Source: DASYQD01 sp036005845 (GTDB lineage: Bacteria > Acidobacteriota > Thermoanaerobaculia > Multivoradales > JAIOJS01). Taken from it: a stretch of DNA of 64,000 bases. A program made the position numbers and the translations under genes. Numbering within the stretch: position 1 is the first letter of the stretch; the number at the start of each line of letters is the position of its first letter. The stretch lies in NCBI GenBank assembly GCA_036005845.1, contig DASYQD010000029.1:1-64000 (forward strand). Direction: 5' to 3'. Shown here piece by piece: positions 7,176 through 16,232 of the stretch. The notes beneath the pieces were generated by a model. That model did no database searches and had not been told where the DNA came from. It saw only the letters and a program-made list of their open reading frames with translations.

Positions 7176-8051
7176 TCAGAAGTCGGTGGCGAGCGACGCG
7201 CCGATCGGCTTGTAGTCGTTGCGCCGGTTGTGGTGGTGGTTGGCCTCGGTGCGGAACCAGGCATAGCCGACGAGCTGCGCGCTCCATTCCGCCACCATGC
7301 CGTCGTCCTCGCCGGGCAAACCGGCGACGCCCGAAAGCGTGGCGAGGCCGAAGTCCTCGCTGTGGAACTTCGTCCAGTAGTCGTTCCACAGTCCCCAGCC
7401 CGAGATCCAGTAGAAGCGCTTGGCGAGCGCCGGCCGTCCGCTCGTGCCGTTGAGGAAGTAGCGGTTGTAGTAGGCCATGTCGGCGGTGCGGCAGTTGCGC
7501 GTCGAGGCGTTGTTCTGGCCGACGAGGTCGACCATCCAGCCAGTGAGCCAGGTGCCGGAGAGCGTGCCGGCGAGGTCGGCCGCCTCGCTGCCGCCCTCCG
7601 GCGCGGCGATGGTGTTCACCCAGCGGATGGCGTTGACCACCGCCTGGTACTTGGCGCTGCGCGTCGGGTTGGAGACGATCCACCGCGTCACCACGCCGCC
7701 GAAGGAGTGCGTGTTGATGACGAGGTCGTTGATGCCGCGGGCGGTGATGAAGGCGTAGATCTGGTCGACCACCACGTCGCCCGCCTCCCACATTACCTTG
7801 GTGCCGTCGTAGTGGCAGACGACGTAGGGAATGGCGTAGCCCTTGGTGGAGGTGCGGATCATGTCGGTGGTCCAGTAGGCGAGCGCGACGTTGGCGTCGG
7901 CGAGCTCGGGGCCGCCCTTGCCGTGAACGAAGGCGACGCCGGTGACCGCCGCCGCGGGGGCGGCGAGCGCCAGCGCCAGCAGGCCGGCGGCGAGCGTGGG
8001 CGCGAGGGACCACGACCTTGCGGCGCGGCGATCGCGTGCGGGTGATTTCAT
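7176..8051 (-). CDS. Secreted alpha/beta hydrolase (lipase-like)
   Basis: A 291-residue protein with a signal peptide ending near AAPAAAV. It shows the lipase-type oxyanion segment VAFVHGKGG, followed by the nucleophile elbow NTHSFGGVV, where the usual first Gly is Thr. Late His residues (EANHHHNRR) and Asp in PGEDDGM could complete the triad. It probably hydrolyses an ester outside the cytoplasm. The strong Shine-Dalgarno GGAGGAG lies just upstream of ATG 8051. It is the first gene of a two-gene unit with the secreted Ig-like protein and is transcribed away from the radical SAM gene. Confidence 0.75.
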   Translation of the reverse strand: MKSPARDRRAARSWSLAPTLAAGLLALALAAPAAAVTGVAFVHGKGGPELADANVALAYWTTDMIRTSTKGYAIPYVVCHYDGTKVMWEAGDVVVDQIYAFITARGINDLVINTHSFGGVVTRWIVSNPTRSAKYQAVVNAIRWVNTIAAPEGGSEAADLAGTLSGTWLTGWMVDLVGQNNASTRNCRTADMAYYNRYFLNGTSGRPALAKRFYWISGWGLWNDYWTKFHSEDFGLATLSGVAGLPGEDDGMVAEWSAQLVGYAWFRTEANHHHNRRNDYKPIGASLATDF

Positions 8052-8216
8052 CTCTCCTCCTCCACGAGAACGGATGCCGGGACTCTCGCCGCGCTAGAAC
8101 ACGAGCCGTGCCAGACGCAGGAGAAATAAGTCAAGTGATGCCAGCGAAAGCGGTTAGCTCACGCCGGGACGGTTGTGGCGGCGCGCGCAGGGGTCAGCGT
8201 GCGACCCGAAGCCCTC

Positions 8217-8231
8217 TGCCGCACCGCGGCA
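8217..8231. other. Small perfect hairpin in divergent spacer
   Basis: TGCCGC, loop ACC, GCGGCA, in the 251-bp spacer between the divergent hydrolase and radical SAM genes. The rest of that spacer (8052-8302) shows a ribosome-binding site at its left end and a -10 box at its right end, and nothing else I can name. Confidence 0.35.
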
Positions 8232-8285
8232 GGCCGGGTCCGGCTATGACCCTCTAACCATTCGCTGACCCGCGAACGGGCCAGG

Positions 8286-8291
8286 TACAAT
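8286..8291 (+). promoter_or_regulatory. TACAAT -10 box for the radical SAM gene
   Basis: TACAAT lies 11 nt before ATG 8303, predicting a leader of only a few bases and no Shine-Dalgarno site. Confidence 0.5.
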
Positions 8292-8302
8292 CAACGGTTC
8301 CA

Positions 8303-9868
8303 ATGCGCCGCTCTGCTCCACACGATTGGTCCAGATGGCTCGCCGACGAGAAGCCGCTCCAGCGCTTCTCGCCGCACGCCAAGCATCGGCTCGCTTTGGG
8401 CTACGCCAACAGCTACCACGTCGGCATGTCGAGCCTCGGCTTCCAGCGCACCTTCGAGCTGGTGCACCGCCGCGCCGACTGGGCGTGCGAGCGCTTCTTC
8501 CTCGACGGCGAGGGAACGCCGGTGACGCTGGAGACGCGGACGCCGATCGGCGACTTCGGCTGCATCGCCTTCTCGGTCTCCTTCGAAGAGGATTACGTCC
8601 ACCTGCTGCGGCTGCTCGATCGCGCGCGTGTGCCGCTGCGGCGGCGCGACCGCGGCCCCGGCGATCCGCTGGTGCTGATGGGCGGCTCGTGCGCCGCCAT
8701 CAACCCGCTGCCGATGGCGGAGCTCGTCGACGCCTTCCCGCTCGGCGCCGCCGAGAACCTGCTCGACGCGCTGCAGTCCGCGCTCGAAGAGGAGCCCGAC
8801 CGCGAAGCGGTGCTGCGCCGCCTCGCCGCGACGCCCGGTTTCTTCGTGCCCGCGCATCACGACGCCTCCGAGCTCACCGAGGCCGACAGCAAGCTCAAGA
8901 AGCTCGAGCTCACCGCCGAGCAGATGCGCCAGCCGGGCAACCTGCCGTCGACGGTGATCGTCACGCCGCACACCGAGTTCCGCGACAAGGTGCTGATCGA
9001 GATGTCGCGCGGCTGTCCCGAGAAGTGCCGCTACTGCTGGGCGACCTTCGGCATGGGCAAGTTCCGCTGGCACCCGACCGAGGCGATCCTCGGCGCCATG
9101 GACGGCGCGCGCGGCACGACCGATCAGCTCGGCTTCGTCGCCACCGCGGTGGGCGACCACCCGGAGGTCGAGCGCATCCTCACCACCGGGGTCGAGCTCG
9201 GCTTCCGCTGCTCGGTGTCGTCGATCCGCATCCCGGCGGTGACCGAGGGCGTGCTCGCCGCGTTGCACGCCTCCGGCGACCGCTCGATCACGCTGGCGCC
9301 CGAGACCGGCAACGACGAGCTGCGCATCAAGATGGGCAAGCGCGTCAGCAACGCGCTGCTGCTCGACAAGGTGCGCTTGATCGCCGCCGCCGGCTTCACG
9401 CAGCTCAAGCTCTACTTCCTCGTCGGCCTGCCCGACGAGACGCTCGACGACGTGCAGTCCATCCTCGACCTCGCCGTGCAGGTGCGCGCGATCTTCAAGG
9501 ATCAGGCGCCGAAGACCGGCGTCATGGGCCACCTGCACCTCGGCGTCAACGTGCTGGTGCCGAAGCCCTACACGCCGTGGCAGCGCCACCCGATGCCGTC
9601 CGAGCGCGAGCTCGCCGAACGCGTCGCGCTGCTGCGCAAGGGCGTGGCGCGGATGCCCAACGTCTCGCTCGGGCCGCTGTCGATCCGCCAGGCCGTGTGG
9701 CAGACCTATATCTCGAAGGCGGGGCCGGAAGCGGCCGATCTGCTCGAGCGCGCCGCGCGTGGCCAGCACGTCGCATCGCTGCTGCGCGAGTTCGGCGATC
9801 GCATCGCGCCCGAGGTCTTCGTGCCGCTCGAGGGCGACCTGCGCTGGCACTTCCTGCGCACCGGCTGA
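8303..9868 (+). CDS. B12-binding-domain radical SAM protein
   Basis: A 521-residue enzyme. The N-terminal third is like the cobalamin-binding Rossmann domain seen in this group (LVLMGGSCAAINPLPMAELVD, FPLGAAENL). The radical SAM domain starts at about residue 230, with the 4Fe-4S motif CPEKCRYCW (Cys238, Cys242, Cys245) and later TLAPETGNDELR and KLYFLVGLPDET. Such proteins cleave S-adenosylmethionine to make a radical, but the substrate here is unknown. No accessory maturation or biosynthesis gene lies beside it. The initial ATG has no ribosome-binding site and is preceded by a close -10 box. Confidence 0.85.
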   Translation: MRRSAPHDWSRWLADEKPLQRFSPHAKHRLALGYANSYHVGMSSLGFQRTFELVHRRADWACERFFLDGEGTPVTLETRTPIGDFGCIAFSVSFEEDYVHLLRLLDRARVPLRRRDRGPGDPLVLMGGSCAAINPLPMAELVDAFPLGAAENLLDALQSALEEEPDREAVLRRLAATPGFFVPAHHDASELTEADSKLKKLELTAEQMRQPGNLPSTVIVTPHTEFRDKVLIEMSRGCPEKCRYCWATFGMGKFRWHPTEAILGAMDGARGTTDQLGFVATAVGDHPEVERILTTGVELGFRCSVSSIRIPAVTEGVLAALHASGDRSITLAPETGNDELRIKMGKRVSNALLLDKVRLIAAAGFTQLKLYFLVGLPDETLDDVQSILDLAVQVRAIFKDQAPKTGVMGHLHLGVNVLVPKPYTPWQRHPMPSERELAERVALLRKGVARMPNVSLGPLSIRQAVWQTYISKAGPEAADLLERAARGQHVASLLREFGDRIAPEVFVPLEGDLRWHFLRTG

Positions 9869-9886
9869 GACGCGCGTCGAACACGT

Positions 9887-10767
9887 TCAGCGCGACGCGG
9901 GAACCAGCACGGTGAGGCGCTCGGGCGCCACGCGCACACGCGCCGGCAGCGTCTCGGCACAGGGATCGCCGTCGACCTGCAGCGGCAGCTCGGGCGGGCC
10001 GAGCAGCTCGAGCTCCTCGACGCAGGCGTTAGTGACGTCCTGACGCCGCAGATGGCGGCCGCGCAGCAGGTCGGCCGCGAAGCTCAACGTCGCGAGCCGC
10101 CCCGCGCCATGGAACAGCACCAGCTCGAGCGCGTCGTCGTCCCAACGCGCCGCCGGCACCATCGCCAGCGAGCCGGCGTAGAGCGGCACGTTGCAGACGC
10201 AGGCGAAGCTGCCGCTCCGCTCCTCGCCGTTCCACCGCGCGGTCAGTTGCGGATAGGCGTAGCGGCGCCACGAATCGAAGCCCTGCGCCAGCACGGCGAG
10301 CTGGCCCCGGCGCTTCTTGCGCTCGCCCGAGAGCGCCGCCATCACGGCCGCGTCGAGGCCGGCGGACACCATCATCAGGAACGGCGTCGCGCCGCAGATC
10401 CCCACCGCCAGAGGACGGCGCACGCCCGTGGCAAGCGCGCGCGCCGCGAGCAGCGGCTGGCGCGGCACGCCGAGCGCGCGCACCAGCACGTTGGTAGTGC
10501 CGGCCGGCAGTGGGGCGAGCGCAACGTCGCTGCCGAGCAGACCCGCCGCCACCTCGCGCAGCGTGCCGTCGCCGCCGACGGCGAACACCGCCTCGACGCG
10601 GCCCTCGCGCGCCAGCGCGGCGGCGAGCGATGTCGCCTGGCCCGGGCCGCTGGTGGGCGTCGCGTCGATCTCCCAGCCGGCTGTCCGGAGGGCGGCGCAG
10701 AGCCCGTCGCGCAACGCCTCGCCGCGGCGGCGGCCGGCGACGGGGTTGTAGAGCAGCGCGCCGCGCT

Positions 10768-10771
<4 letters not shown>
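9887..10771 (-). CDS. Diacylglycerol kinase-family lipid kinase
   Basis: A 294-residue protein with the DAGK catalytic domain: LYNPVAGRRRG at the N-terminus, the nucleotide motif AVGGDGTLREVAAGL, then LPAGTTNVLVRALG and the C-terminal QVDGDP typical of the YegS/BmrU/DgkB group. It is predicted to phosphorylate diacylglycerol or a sphingoid or other lipid alcohol at the inner membrane face. It starts with GTG 10771, sharing GTGA with the stop of ruvB, so it is probably the second gene of a ruvB-kinase unit. There is no obvious functional link to DNA repair. Confidence 0.88.
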
Positions 10772-11841
<1,070 letters not shown>

Positions 11842-11848
11842 GCGCAGG

Positions 11849-11854
11849 ATTGTA
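11849..11854 (-). promoter_or_regulatory. TACAAT -10 box for ruvB
   Basis: On the minus strand TACAAT reads from 11854 to 11849 and lies 7 nt before GTG 11841, implying a leaderless ruvB message. It is back to back with the plus-strand box at 11865. Confidence 0.5.
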
Positions 11855-11864
11855 GCCGCGACGT

Positions 11865-11870
11865 TAGAAT
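11865..11870 (+). promoter_or_regulatory. TAGAAT -10 box for the 11899 gene
   Basis: TAGAAT followed by a short leader carrying the ribosome site GAGGTGAG (11887-11894) before ATG 11899. Confidence 0.5.
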
Positions 11871-11898
11871 CCGCTCATCGCTCCATGAGGTGAGACCG

Positions 11899-12330
11899 AT
11901 GCCGAACGATCGCGTCCTGCTGCGTGCCGGGTTCCTGCTCGTCCTCATCGCGATGGCGGGCGGACTGGCGATCCAATCCTTCCCCAACCCGCAGATGGGT
12001 GTGGCGGCCCACGTCACCGGCCTCCTCGACGGGTTGCTGCTGGTCGCCGTCGGCCTCGCCTGGCCGGCGCTGCGATTCTCCGCCGGCCGCGGCAAGCTCG
12101 TGCGCGGCCTGTTCCTCTACGCTGCCTACGCCGCCTGGGGGGGCGCCGTGCTCGGCGCCGTCTGGGGCACCAGCCGTCTGACGCCGATAGGAGGCGCCGG
12201 CTTCCACGCCTCGCCGGCGAAGGAGCTGCTGGTCCAGGTCATTCTCGTCTCGCAAGCCGCGGCCCATATCGTGGGGCTGGTGTTCGTCGTCCTTGCGCTC
12301 TTCCGGCGCGCCGACGCCTCGGCCGGCTAG
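11899..12330 (+). CDS. Small four-helix membrane protein (HabA-like)
   Basis: A 143-residue protein with four predicted membrane helices (about residues 8-26, 35-55, 68-88 and 112-135) and a conserved-looking NPQMGVAAHVTGLLDGLLLV segment between the first two. Size, helix number and that segment resemble hydroxylaminobenzene mutase and related small membrane proteins. The enzymatic activity is not established from sequence. A good Shine-Dalgarno site precedes the ATG. Its stop TAG overlaps the convergent stop of ruvA: both use the four bases CTAG at 12327-12330. Confidence 0.6.
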   Translation: MPNDRVLLRAGFLLVLIAMAGGLAIQSFPNPQMGVAAHVTGLLDGLLLVAVGLAWPALRFSAGRGKLVRGLFLYAAYAAWGGAVLGAVWGTSRLTPIGGAGFHASPAKELLVQVILVSQAAAHIVGLVFVVLALFRRADASAG

Positions 12331-12926
12331 AGCCGCGCCAGCCGTTTGAGGGACATCCGCAGCAGCTCGGGCACGGTGGCGGCGGCGCTTTCGCGGCGGA
12401 CTTCGGCGAGGGCTTTCTCGGCGTCGGCGCGGCGGTAGCCGAGGTTGACCAGGGCGACGAGGAGGTCTTCGTCGTCGGGCTCGCGGGCCGGCGTGGCGGA
12501 GGCGGGTGCGGCCGCGAGCTCGGCGGCCTTGTCGCGCAGCTCGAGGACCAGGCGCTCGGCGGTCTTCTTGCCGACGCCGGGGATGCGGGTGAGGCGGCCC
12601 ACGTCGCCGGCGGCGAGGGCGGCGAGCAGCACTTCCGGTGGCAGCCCCGAAAGGATGGCGCGCGCCAGGCGCGGCCCGACGCCCGACACGGTGATCAATC
12701 GCTCGAAGAGGGCGCGCTCGCGCTCGGTCCAGAAGCCGTAGAGCGCCAGCGCGTCTTCGCGCACGTGGGTGTGCACGAAGAGCGACATCTCGGCGCCGCC
12801 GGGCAGCTTCTGCAGCTCGTAGTAGGTGGACAGCGGCAGCGACACGGCGTAGCCGACGCCGTGCACGTCGACGACCGCCAGTTCCGGCGTCAGCGACAGC
12901 AGGCGGCCGCGCAGGTGCGAGATCAC
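12327..12926 (-). CDS. ruvA: Holliday junction branch migration protein RuvA
   Basis: A 199-residue protein that binds four-way junctions and recruits RuvB. Seen: VISHLRGRLLSLTPELAVVDVHGVGY at the N-terminus (OB domain), helix-hairpin-helix motifs in ISGVGPRLARAILSGLP and IPGVGKKTAERLVLELRDK, an acidic or flexible linker and the C-terminal domain LVNLGYRRADAEKAL that contacts RuvB. Start GTG 12926 overlaps the stop of the upstream PLP-enzyme gene by 4 nt (GTGA). The longer open frame upstream lies over the PLP gene and is not credible. Confidence 0.96.
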   Translation of the reverse strand: MISHLRGRLLSLTPELAVVDVHGVGYAVSLPLSTYYELQKLPGGAEMSLFVHTHVREDALALYGFWTERERALFERLITVSGVGPRLARAILSGLPPEVLLAALAAGDVGRLTRIPGVGKKTAERLVLELRDKAAELAAAPASATPAREPDDEDLLVALVNLGYRRADAEKALAEVRRESAAATVPELLRMSLKRLARL

Positions 12927-14092
12927 GCTGCCTCGAGCGCCTGCAGCAGATCCGCGATCAGGTCCTCGGCGTCCTCGATCCCCACCGACAACCGCACCAG
13001 GCCGTCGCTGATGCCGAGCTCGGCGCGCTCTGCCGGCGAGAGCTGGCGGTGCGAGGTGAGGGCGGGTACGCCGACGCCGCTCTCGACGCCGCCGAGGCTG
13101 GGGATGAGCTGCCAGATGCGCAAGCGATCGAGCACGCGCGGCACCGCCTCGGCGCCGCCCTTCAGCTCGAAGGCGAGCATGCCGCCGCCCGTGCGCATCT
13201 GCCGGCGGCCGACTTCGTCGCGGCCGGGGTAGCGCACTCTCGCCACCGCGGCGTGGCTGCTCAGCGTCTCGGCGAGCCGCGCCGCCGTCGCCGACTGGCG
13301 CTCGACGCGCAGCACCAGCGTCTTCATGCCGCGGCCGACGAGGAAGGCGGCGTGCGGGTCGAGGCAGCCGCCGTCCACCATCTCCGCCTTGCGCACGCGC
13401 GCGATCAGCTCGCCGGAGCCGGCGACGATGCCGGCGGTGACGTCGCTGTGGCCGCCGAGGGCCTTGGTGGCGCTGTGCACGACGAGCTGGGCGCCGTGGA
13501 GAAGCGGCGTCTGCAGCACCGGCGTGGCGAAGGTGTTGTCGACGATCAGCACCGTGCCGCGCGCGCGGCACGCCTCACCGATCGCCGCGAGATCGCAACA
13601 CTCGAGCCCCGGGTTGGTCGGCGTCTCGACGAGCACGGCGCGCGGCGGCTTCGCGGCCGCCGCCACCGCCGACGCCACTTCGGCGAGCCGCGGCCGCGAC
13701 ACCGCGACCTCCGGATGGCGCTCGCCGATCCAGCCGAGCAGCGCGTGGCTGCCGCCGTAGAGCTCGCGCGCCGCGATCAGCAGGTCGCCCGAGCGCAGCA
13801 CGGCGGCGAGCGCGCCGGAGAGCGCGGCCATGCCCGAGGCGAAGGCGACGGCGTCCTCGGCGCCTTCGAGCGCCGCCAGCTTCTCCTCCACCGCGCGCAC
13901 GGTCGGGTTGCCGTAGCGGCTGTAGAGTCCCGCGAGCTCGCCGCTGCCGAAGGCGCGCGACAGCTCGTCGACGCTGTCGAATAGAAAGGGCGCCGTCTGG
14001 TAGACCGGCACCGTCGCCGGCCGCCGCGGCGCCGGTTGGCGCTCGCCGGCGTGCACGGCCCGGGTGCCGGGCCGCAGCTCCTGGTCGCTCAT
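12923..14092 (-). CDS. Cys/Met metabolism PLP-dependent enzyme
   Basis: A 389-residue protein of the cystathionine gamma-synthase/gamma-lyase family. Seen: GTRAVHAGERQ near the start, YSRYGNPTVRAVEEKLAALEGAE, FASGMAALSGAL, ETPTNP, VDNTFATPVLQ and the PLP-lysine segment HSATKALGGHSDV. The end has LVRLSVGIEDAEDLIADL. It should act on sulfur amino acids (gamma-elimination, or replacement on a homoserine ester); which one cannot be decided here. A minus-strand TAGAGT box (14108 to 14103) lies 10 nt before ATG 14092, giving at most a very short leader. Its stop is coupled to ruvA. Confidence 0.9.
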   Translation of the reverse strand: MSDQELRPGTRAVHAGERQPAPRRPATVPVYQTAPFLFDSVDELSRAFGSGELAGLYSRYGNPTVRAVEEKLAALEGAEDAVAFASGMAALSGALAAVLRSGDLLIAARELYGGSHALLGWIGERHPEVAVSRPRLAEVASAVAAAAKPPRAVLVETPTNPGLECCDLAAIGEACRARGTVLIVDNTFATPVLQTPLLHGAQLVVHSATKALGGHSDVTAGIVAGSGELIARVRKAEMVDGGCLDPHAAFLVGRGMKTLVLRVERQSATAARLAETLSSHAAVARVRYPGRDEVGRRQMRTGGGMLAFELKGGAEAVPRVLDRLRIWQLIPSLGGVESGVGVPALTSHRQLSPAERAELGISDGLVRLSVGIEDAEDLIADLLQALEAA

Positions 14093-14102
14093 CGCGACGC
14101 CG

Positions 14103-14108
14103 ACTCTA
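14103..14108 (-). promoter_or_regulatory. TAGAGT -10 box for the PLP-enzyme gene
   Basis: Minus-strand TAGAGT, 10 nt before ATG 14092, with no purine-rich ribosome site between them. Confidence 0.4.
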
Positions 14109-14140
14109 ACGGGAGACGACGACGATCGCGCGGCAAGGGT

Positions 14141-14213
14141 CGGGCGGGGGCGCCCCCTGCACATCCTTAGTAGATGAGGGGCAGGGGGTCGGGGGGTTCG
14201 GGGTGAGATGAAA
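14141..14213. repeat. G-rich palindromic repeat, family B copy 1
   Basis: It contains CCCCCTGC (14153-14160) paired with GCAGGGGG (14181-14188), then G-runs and the end motif GGGGTGAGATGAAA, which abuts the stop codon of the foldase gene at 14214. Related copies are near 18858, 39600, 40810 and 45876. Confidence 0.75.
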
Positions 14214-16142
14214 TCAGCCGGCCTTCGGCGTTCCCTGCGCCATCCCCAGCTCCTCGAGCAGCTGCGGATCGTAGGTGACGCCCAGCCGCTGCCGCCGCTC
14301 GTTGATGAGCGAGGTGAGCAGCGCGTTGACCTGCTCCTGCTCGAGCTGCGCGCGCATCGAGTCCTTCTGCTGCGCGTACTGCGCCGGGTCGAAGCCGGTC
14401 TTGGCCGTCACCTGGTAGAGCAGCGCGCTGCCGGCCACCGACATCGGCCCCGCCACGGCGCCCACCGGCGAGTCCATCGCCGCCTTCACCAGGTCGGGCG
14501 CGTAGCCGATGCCGGGGATGACGCCGGTGCGGCCGAACTCGGGGCTCTCCTGCACGCCGACGCCGAGCTGCGCCGCCACCGCATCGAGCGCGGCGCCGGC
14601 GCCGGCCTTGGCGCGCGCGGCGGCGAGACGGGCGAACGCCTGCTCGCGCTGCTTGTCCTGCTCGGCGCCGCGGCGCACCGCCTCGCGCACCTCGGCGAGC
14701 TGCGGCACGCGCGGCGGCTTGACGTCGGAGACCTGCAACACCACCCAGCCGCGCGGCGTGCGCAGCGGCGCCGAGACGCCGCCCTTCTGCAGCGCGAAGG
14801 CGGCGGTGTTGAGCGCCGGCGCCGAGCCCAGCGGCGCCACCACGCCCTGGCGCGAGAAGGCCTCGGTCTTGCCGATCTCGACGCCGGGCTGCGTCGACAG
14901 CTCCTGCATCTTCTGCCGCGCGTTGGCGCCCGCCTTGGCGAGGTCGGCGGCGTAGGTCTTCGCCTTCTCCTCCGCCTGCCCCTCGGCGCGCTCGGCCGCG
15001 AGGCGGGTGCGCACCGCCTGCTGGACCTCGTCGAACGGCGTCGCGCTGGCGGCGCGCTTCTCGTCCACCCGGATCAGGTGATAGCCGAACTCCGTCTTCA
15101 CCGGCCCCACCACCTTGCCGATCGGGGCGGCGAACGCCGCCTGATCGAACGCCGGCACCATGCGGCCGTGACCGAACCAGCCGAGGTCGCCGCCGGTCTT
15201 GGCGTTGCTCGAGTCGGTCGAGACGGCGGCCGCCACCTTGGCGAAGTCCTCGCCCGAGTCGAGCCGCTTCTTCGCCGCCGCCGCCTCTTCCTCGGTCTTC
15301 ACCAGGATGTGGCGGGCGCGGACCTGCTCGGGCTGGGCGTACTCCTGCTGGTGTTGCGCGTAGTAGTCGCGCAGCTCGGCCTCGGTGGGCGCGATCGACT
15401 GCTCGAGCTTGCTCTGGTCGACGAGCAGGTAATCGGCGATGCGCTGCTCGGGCACCCGGTACTGCTCGCGGTGGGCGTCGAAGTAGCGCTGCAGGTCGGC
15501 GTCGCTCACCTGCACCTGGCCGACGCTGGCGGCGAAGGGCACGCTGACGTAGCGCAGCTTGACCTTCTCGTTCTGCTCGCGGTAGTGGTCCTCGACGTCC
15601 TGGTCGGAGACGACGACCGAGCGCTGGAGCGCGCTGCGCAGGCGCTGCAGCATGAGCTCCTCGCGCACCTCCTGCTCGAAGGCGTCCGGGGTGTAGCCCA
15701 GGCGGCGCACCATCAGCGGATAGCGCTCGGCGCCGATGAACTTGCCCTCGCTGTCCTGCAGGAACGGCAGGTGGACGATGTAGCGGCGCAGCTCGCGGTC
15801 GGAGACGGCGAGGTCGAGGTCATTGGCCTCGGCGAGGAGGATCTTGTTCGACACCAGCTGGTTCAAGGCCTGCTGCGGCAGCCGCAGCTGCTTGACCAGG
15901 TCCTCGGAGTACTGCGCGCCAAGCTGCTGGCGCATGCGGTCGTCGAGGCGCTGCTTCTCGCGCTCGTACTCCATGCGGGTGATCGGCTGGCCGGCTACCG
16001 TCGCCGCCGCCGCCGTCGGCGAGCCGCTGGCGTAGCGCCCGGCGCGCCCGAAGTCGACGAAGACGAAGAGGACGAAGATGCCGATGACGACCCAGAGGAT
16101 CCAGGCCAGGTACTTCATCGAGTCGCGGAGCACTTGCAGCAT
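14214..16142 (-). CDS. PpiD/SurA-type peptidyl-prolyl isomerase foldase
   Basis: A 642-residue protein with one N-terminal membrane anchor (YLAWILWVVIGIFVLFVFVDF), a SurA-like N-terminal chaperone region, and a parvulin domain at about residues 265-365 (VRARHILVKTEEEA, GGDLGWFGHGRMVPAFDQAAF, GPVKTEFGYHLIRVDE). A second, weaker rotamase-like region follows. This matches periplasmic PpiD, which helps newly secreted outer-membrane and periplasmic proteins fold. The start ATG 16142 is preceded by a purine-rich GGAAGGAA site. The gene is divergent from the FecR-domain gene, with paired promoters in between, and may be co-regulated with it. Confidence 0.88.
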   Translation of the reverse strand: MLQVLRDSMKYLAWILWVVIGIFVLFVFVDFGRAGRYASGSPTAAAATVAGQPITRMEYEREKQRLDDRMRQQLGAQYSEDLVKQLRLPQQALNQLVSNKILLAEANDLDLAVSDRELRRYIVHLPFLQDSEGKFIGAERYPLMVRRLGYTPDAFEQEVREELMLQRLRSALQRSVVVSDQDVEDHYREQNEKVKLRYVSVPFAASVGQVQVSDADLQRYFDAHREQYRVPEQRIADYLLVDQSKLEQSIAPTEAELRDYYAQHQQEYAQPEQVRARHILVKTEEEAAAAKKRLDSGEDFAKVAAAVSTDSSNAKTGGDLGWFGHGRMVPAFDQAAFAAPIGKVVGPVKTEFGYHLIRVDEKRAASATPFDEVQQAVRTRLAAERAEGQAEEKAKTYAADLAKAGANARQKMQELSTQPGVEIGKTEAFSRQGVVAPLGSAPALNTAAFALQKGGVSAPLRTPRGWVVLQVSDVKPPRVPQLAEVREAVRRGAEQDKQREQAFARLAAARAKAGAGAALDAVAAQLGVGVQESPEFGRTGVIPGIGYAPDLVKAAMDSPVGAVAGPMSVAGSALLYQVTAKTGFDPAQYAQQKDSMRAQLEQEQVNALLTSLINERRQRLGVTYDPQLLEELGMAQGTPKAG

Positions 16143-16187
16143 GGTGCGGGTTCCTTCCTTGCGCGGACGGGCGCGGGCGGGCCGCGC

Positions 16188-16193
16188 ATTCTA
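16188..16193 (-). promoter_or_regulatory. TAGAAT -10 box for the foldase gene
   Basis: Minus-strand TAGAAT (16193 to 16188), about 45 nt before ATG 16142. It lies 8 bp from the plus-strand TATATT box of the divergent gene. Confidence 0.5.
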
Positions 16194-16201
16194 CCAAGTG
16201 C

Positions 16202-16207
16202 TATATT
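16202..16207 (+). promoter_or_regulatory. TATATT -10 box for the FecR-domain gene
   Basis: TATATT, 25 nt before TTG 16233, with the ribosome site GGTGGAGG in the short leader. Confidence 0.5.
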
Positions 16208-16232
16208 CCGCCGCTGGTGGAGGCGCCGCGAG

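Noticed and set aside
12927..13571. N-terminal extension of RuvA
   Set aside because: It overlies the PLP-enzyme gene in another frame; the OB domain begins at GTG 12926.
14208..16232. A long N-terminal extension of the FecR-domain protein
   Set aside because: That part is antisense to the foldase gene. A TTG with a ribosome site at 16233 and a promoter at 16202 explain the real start.
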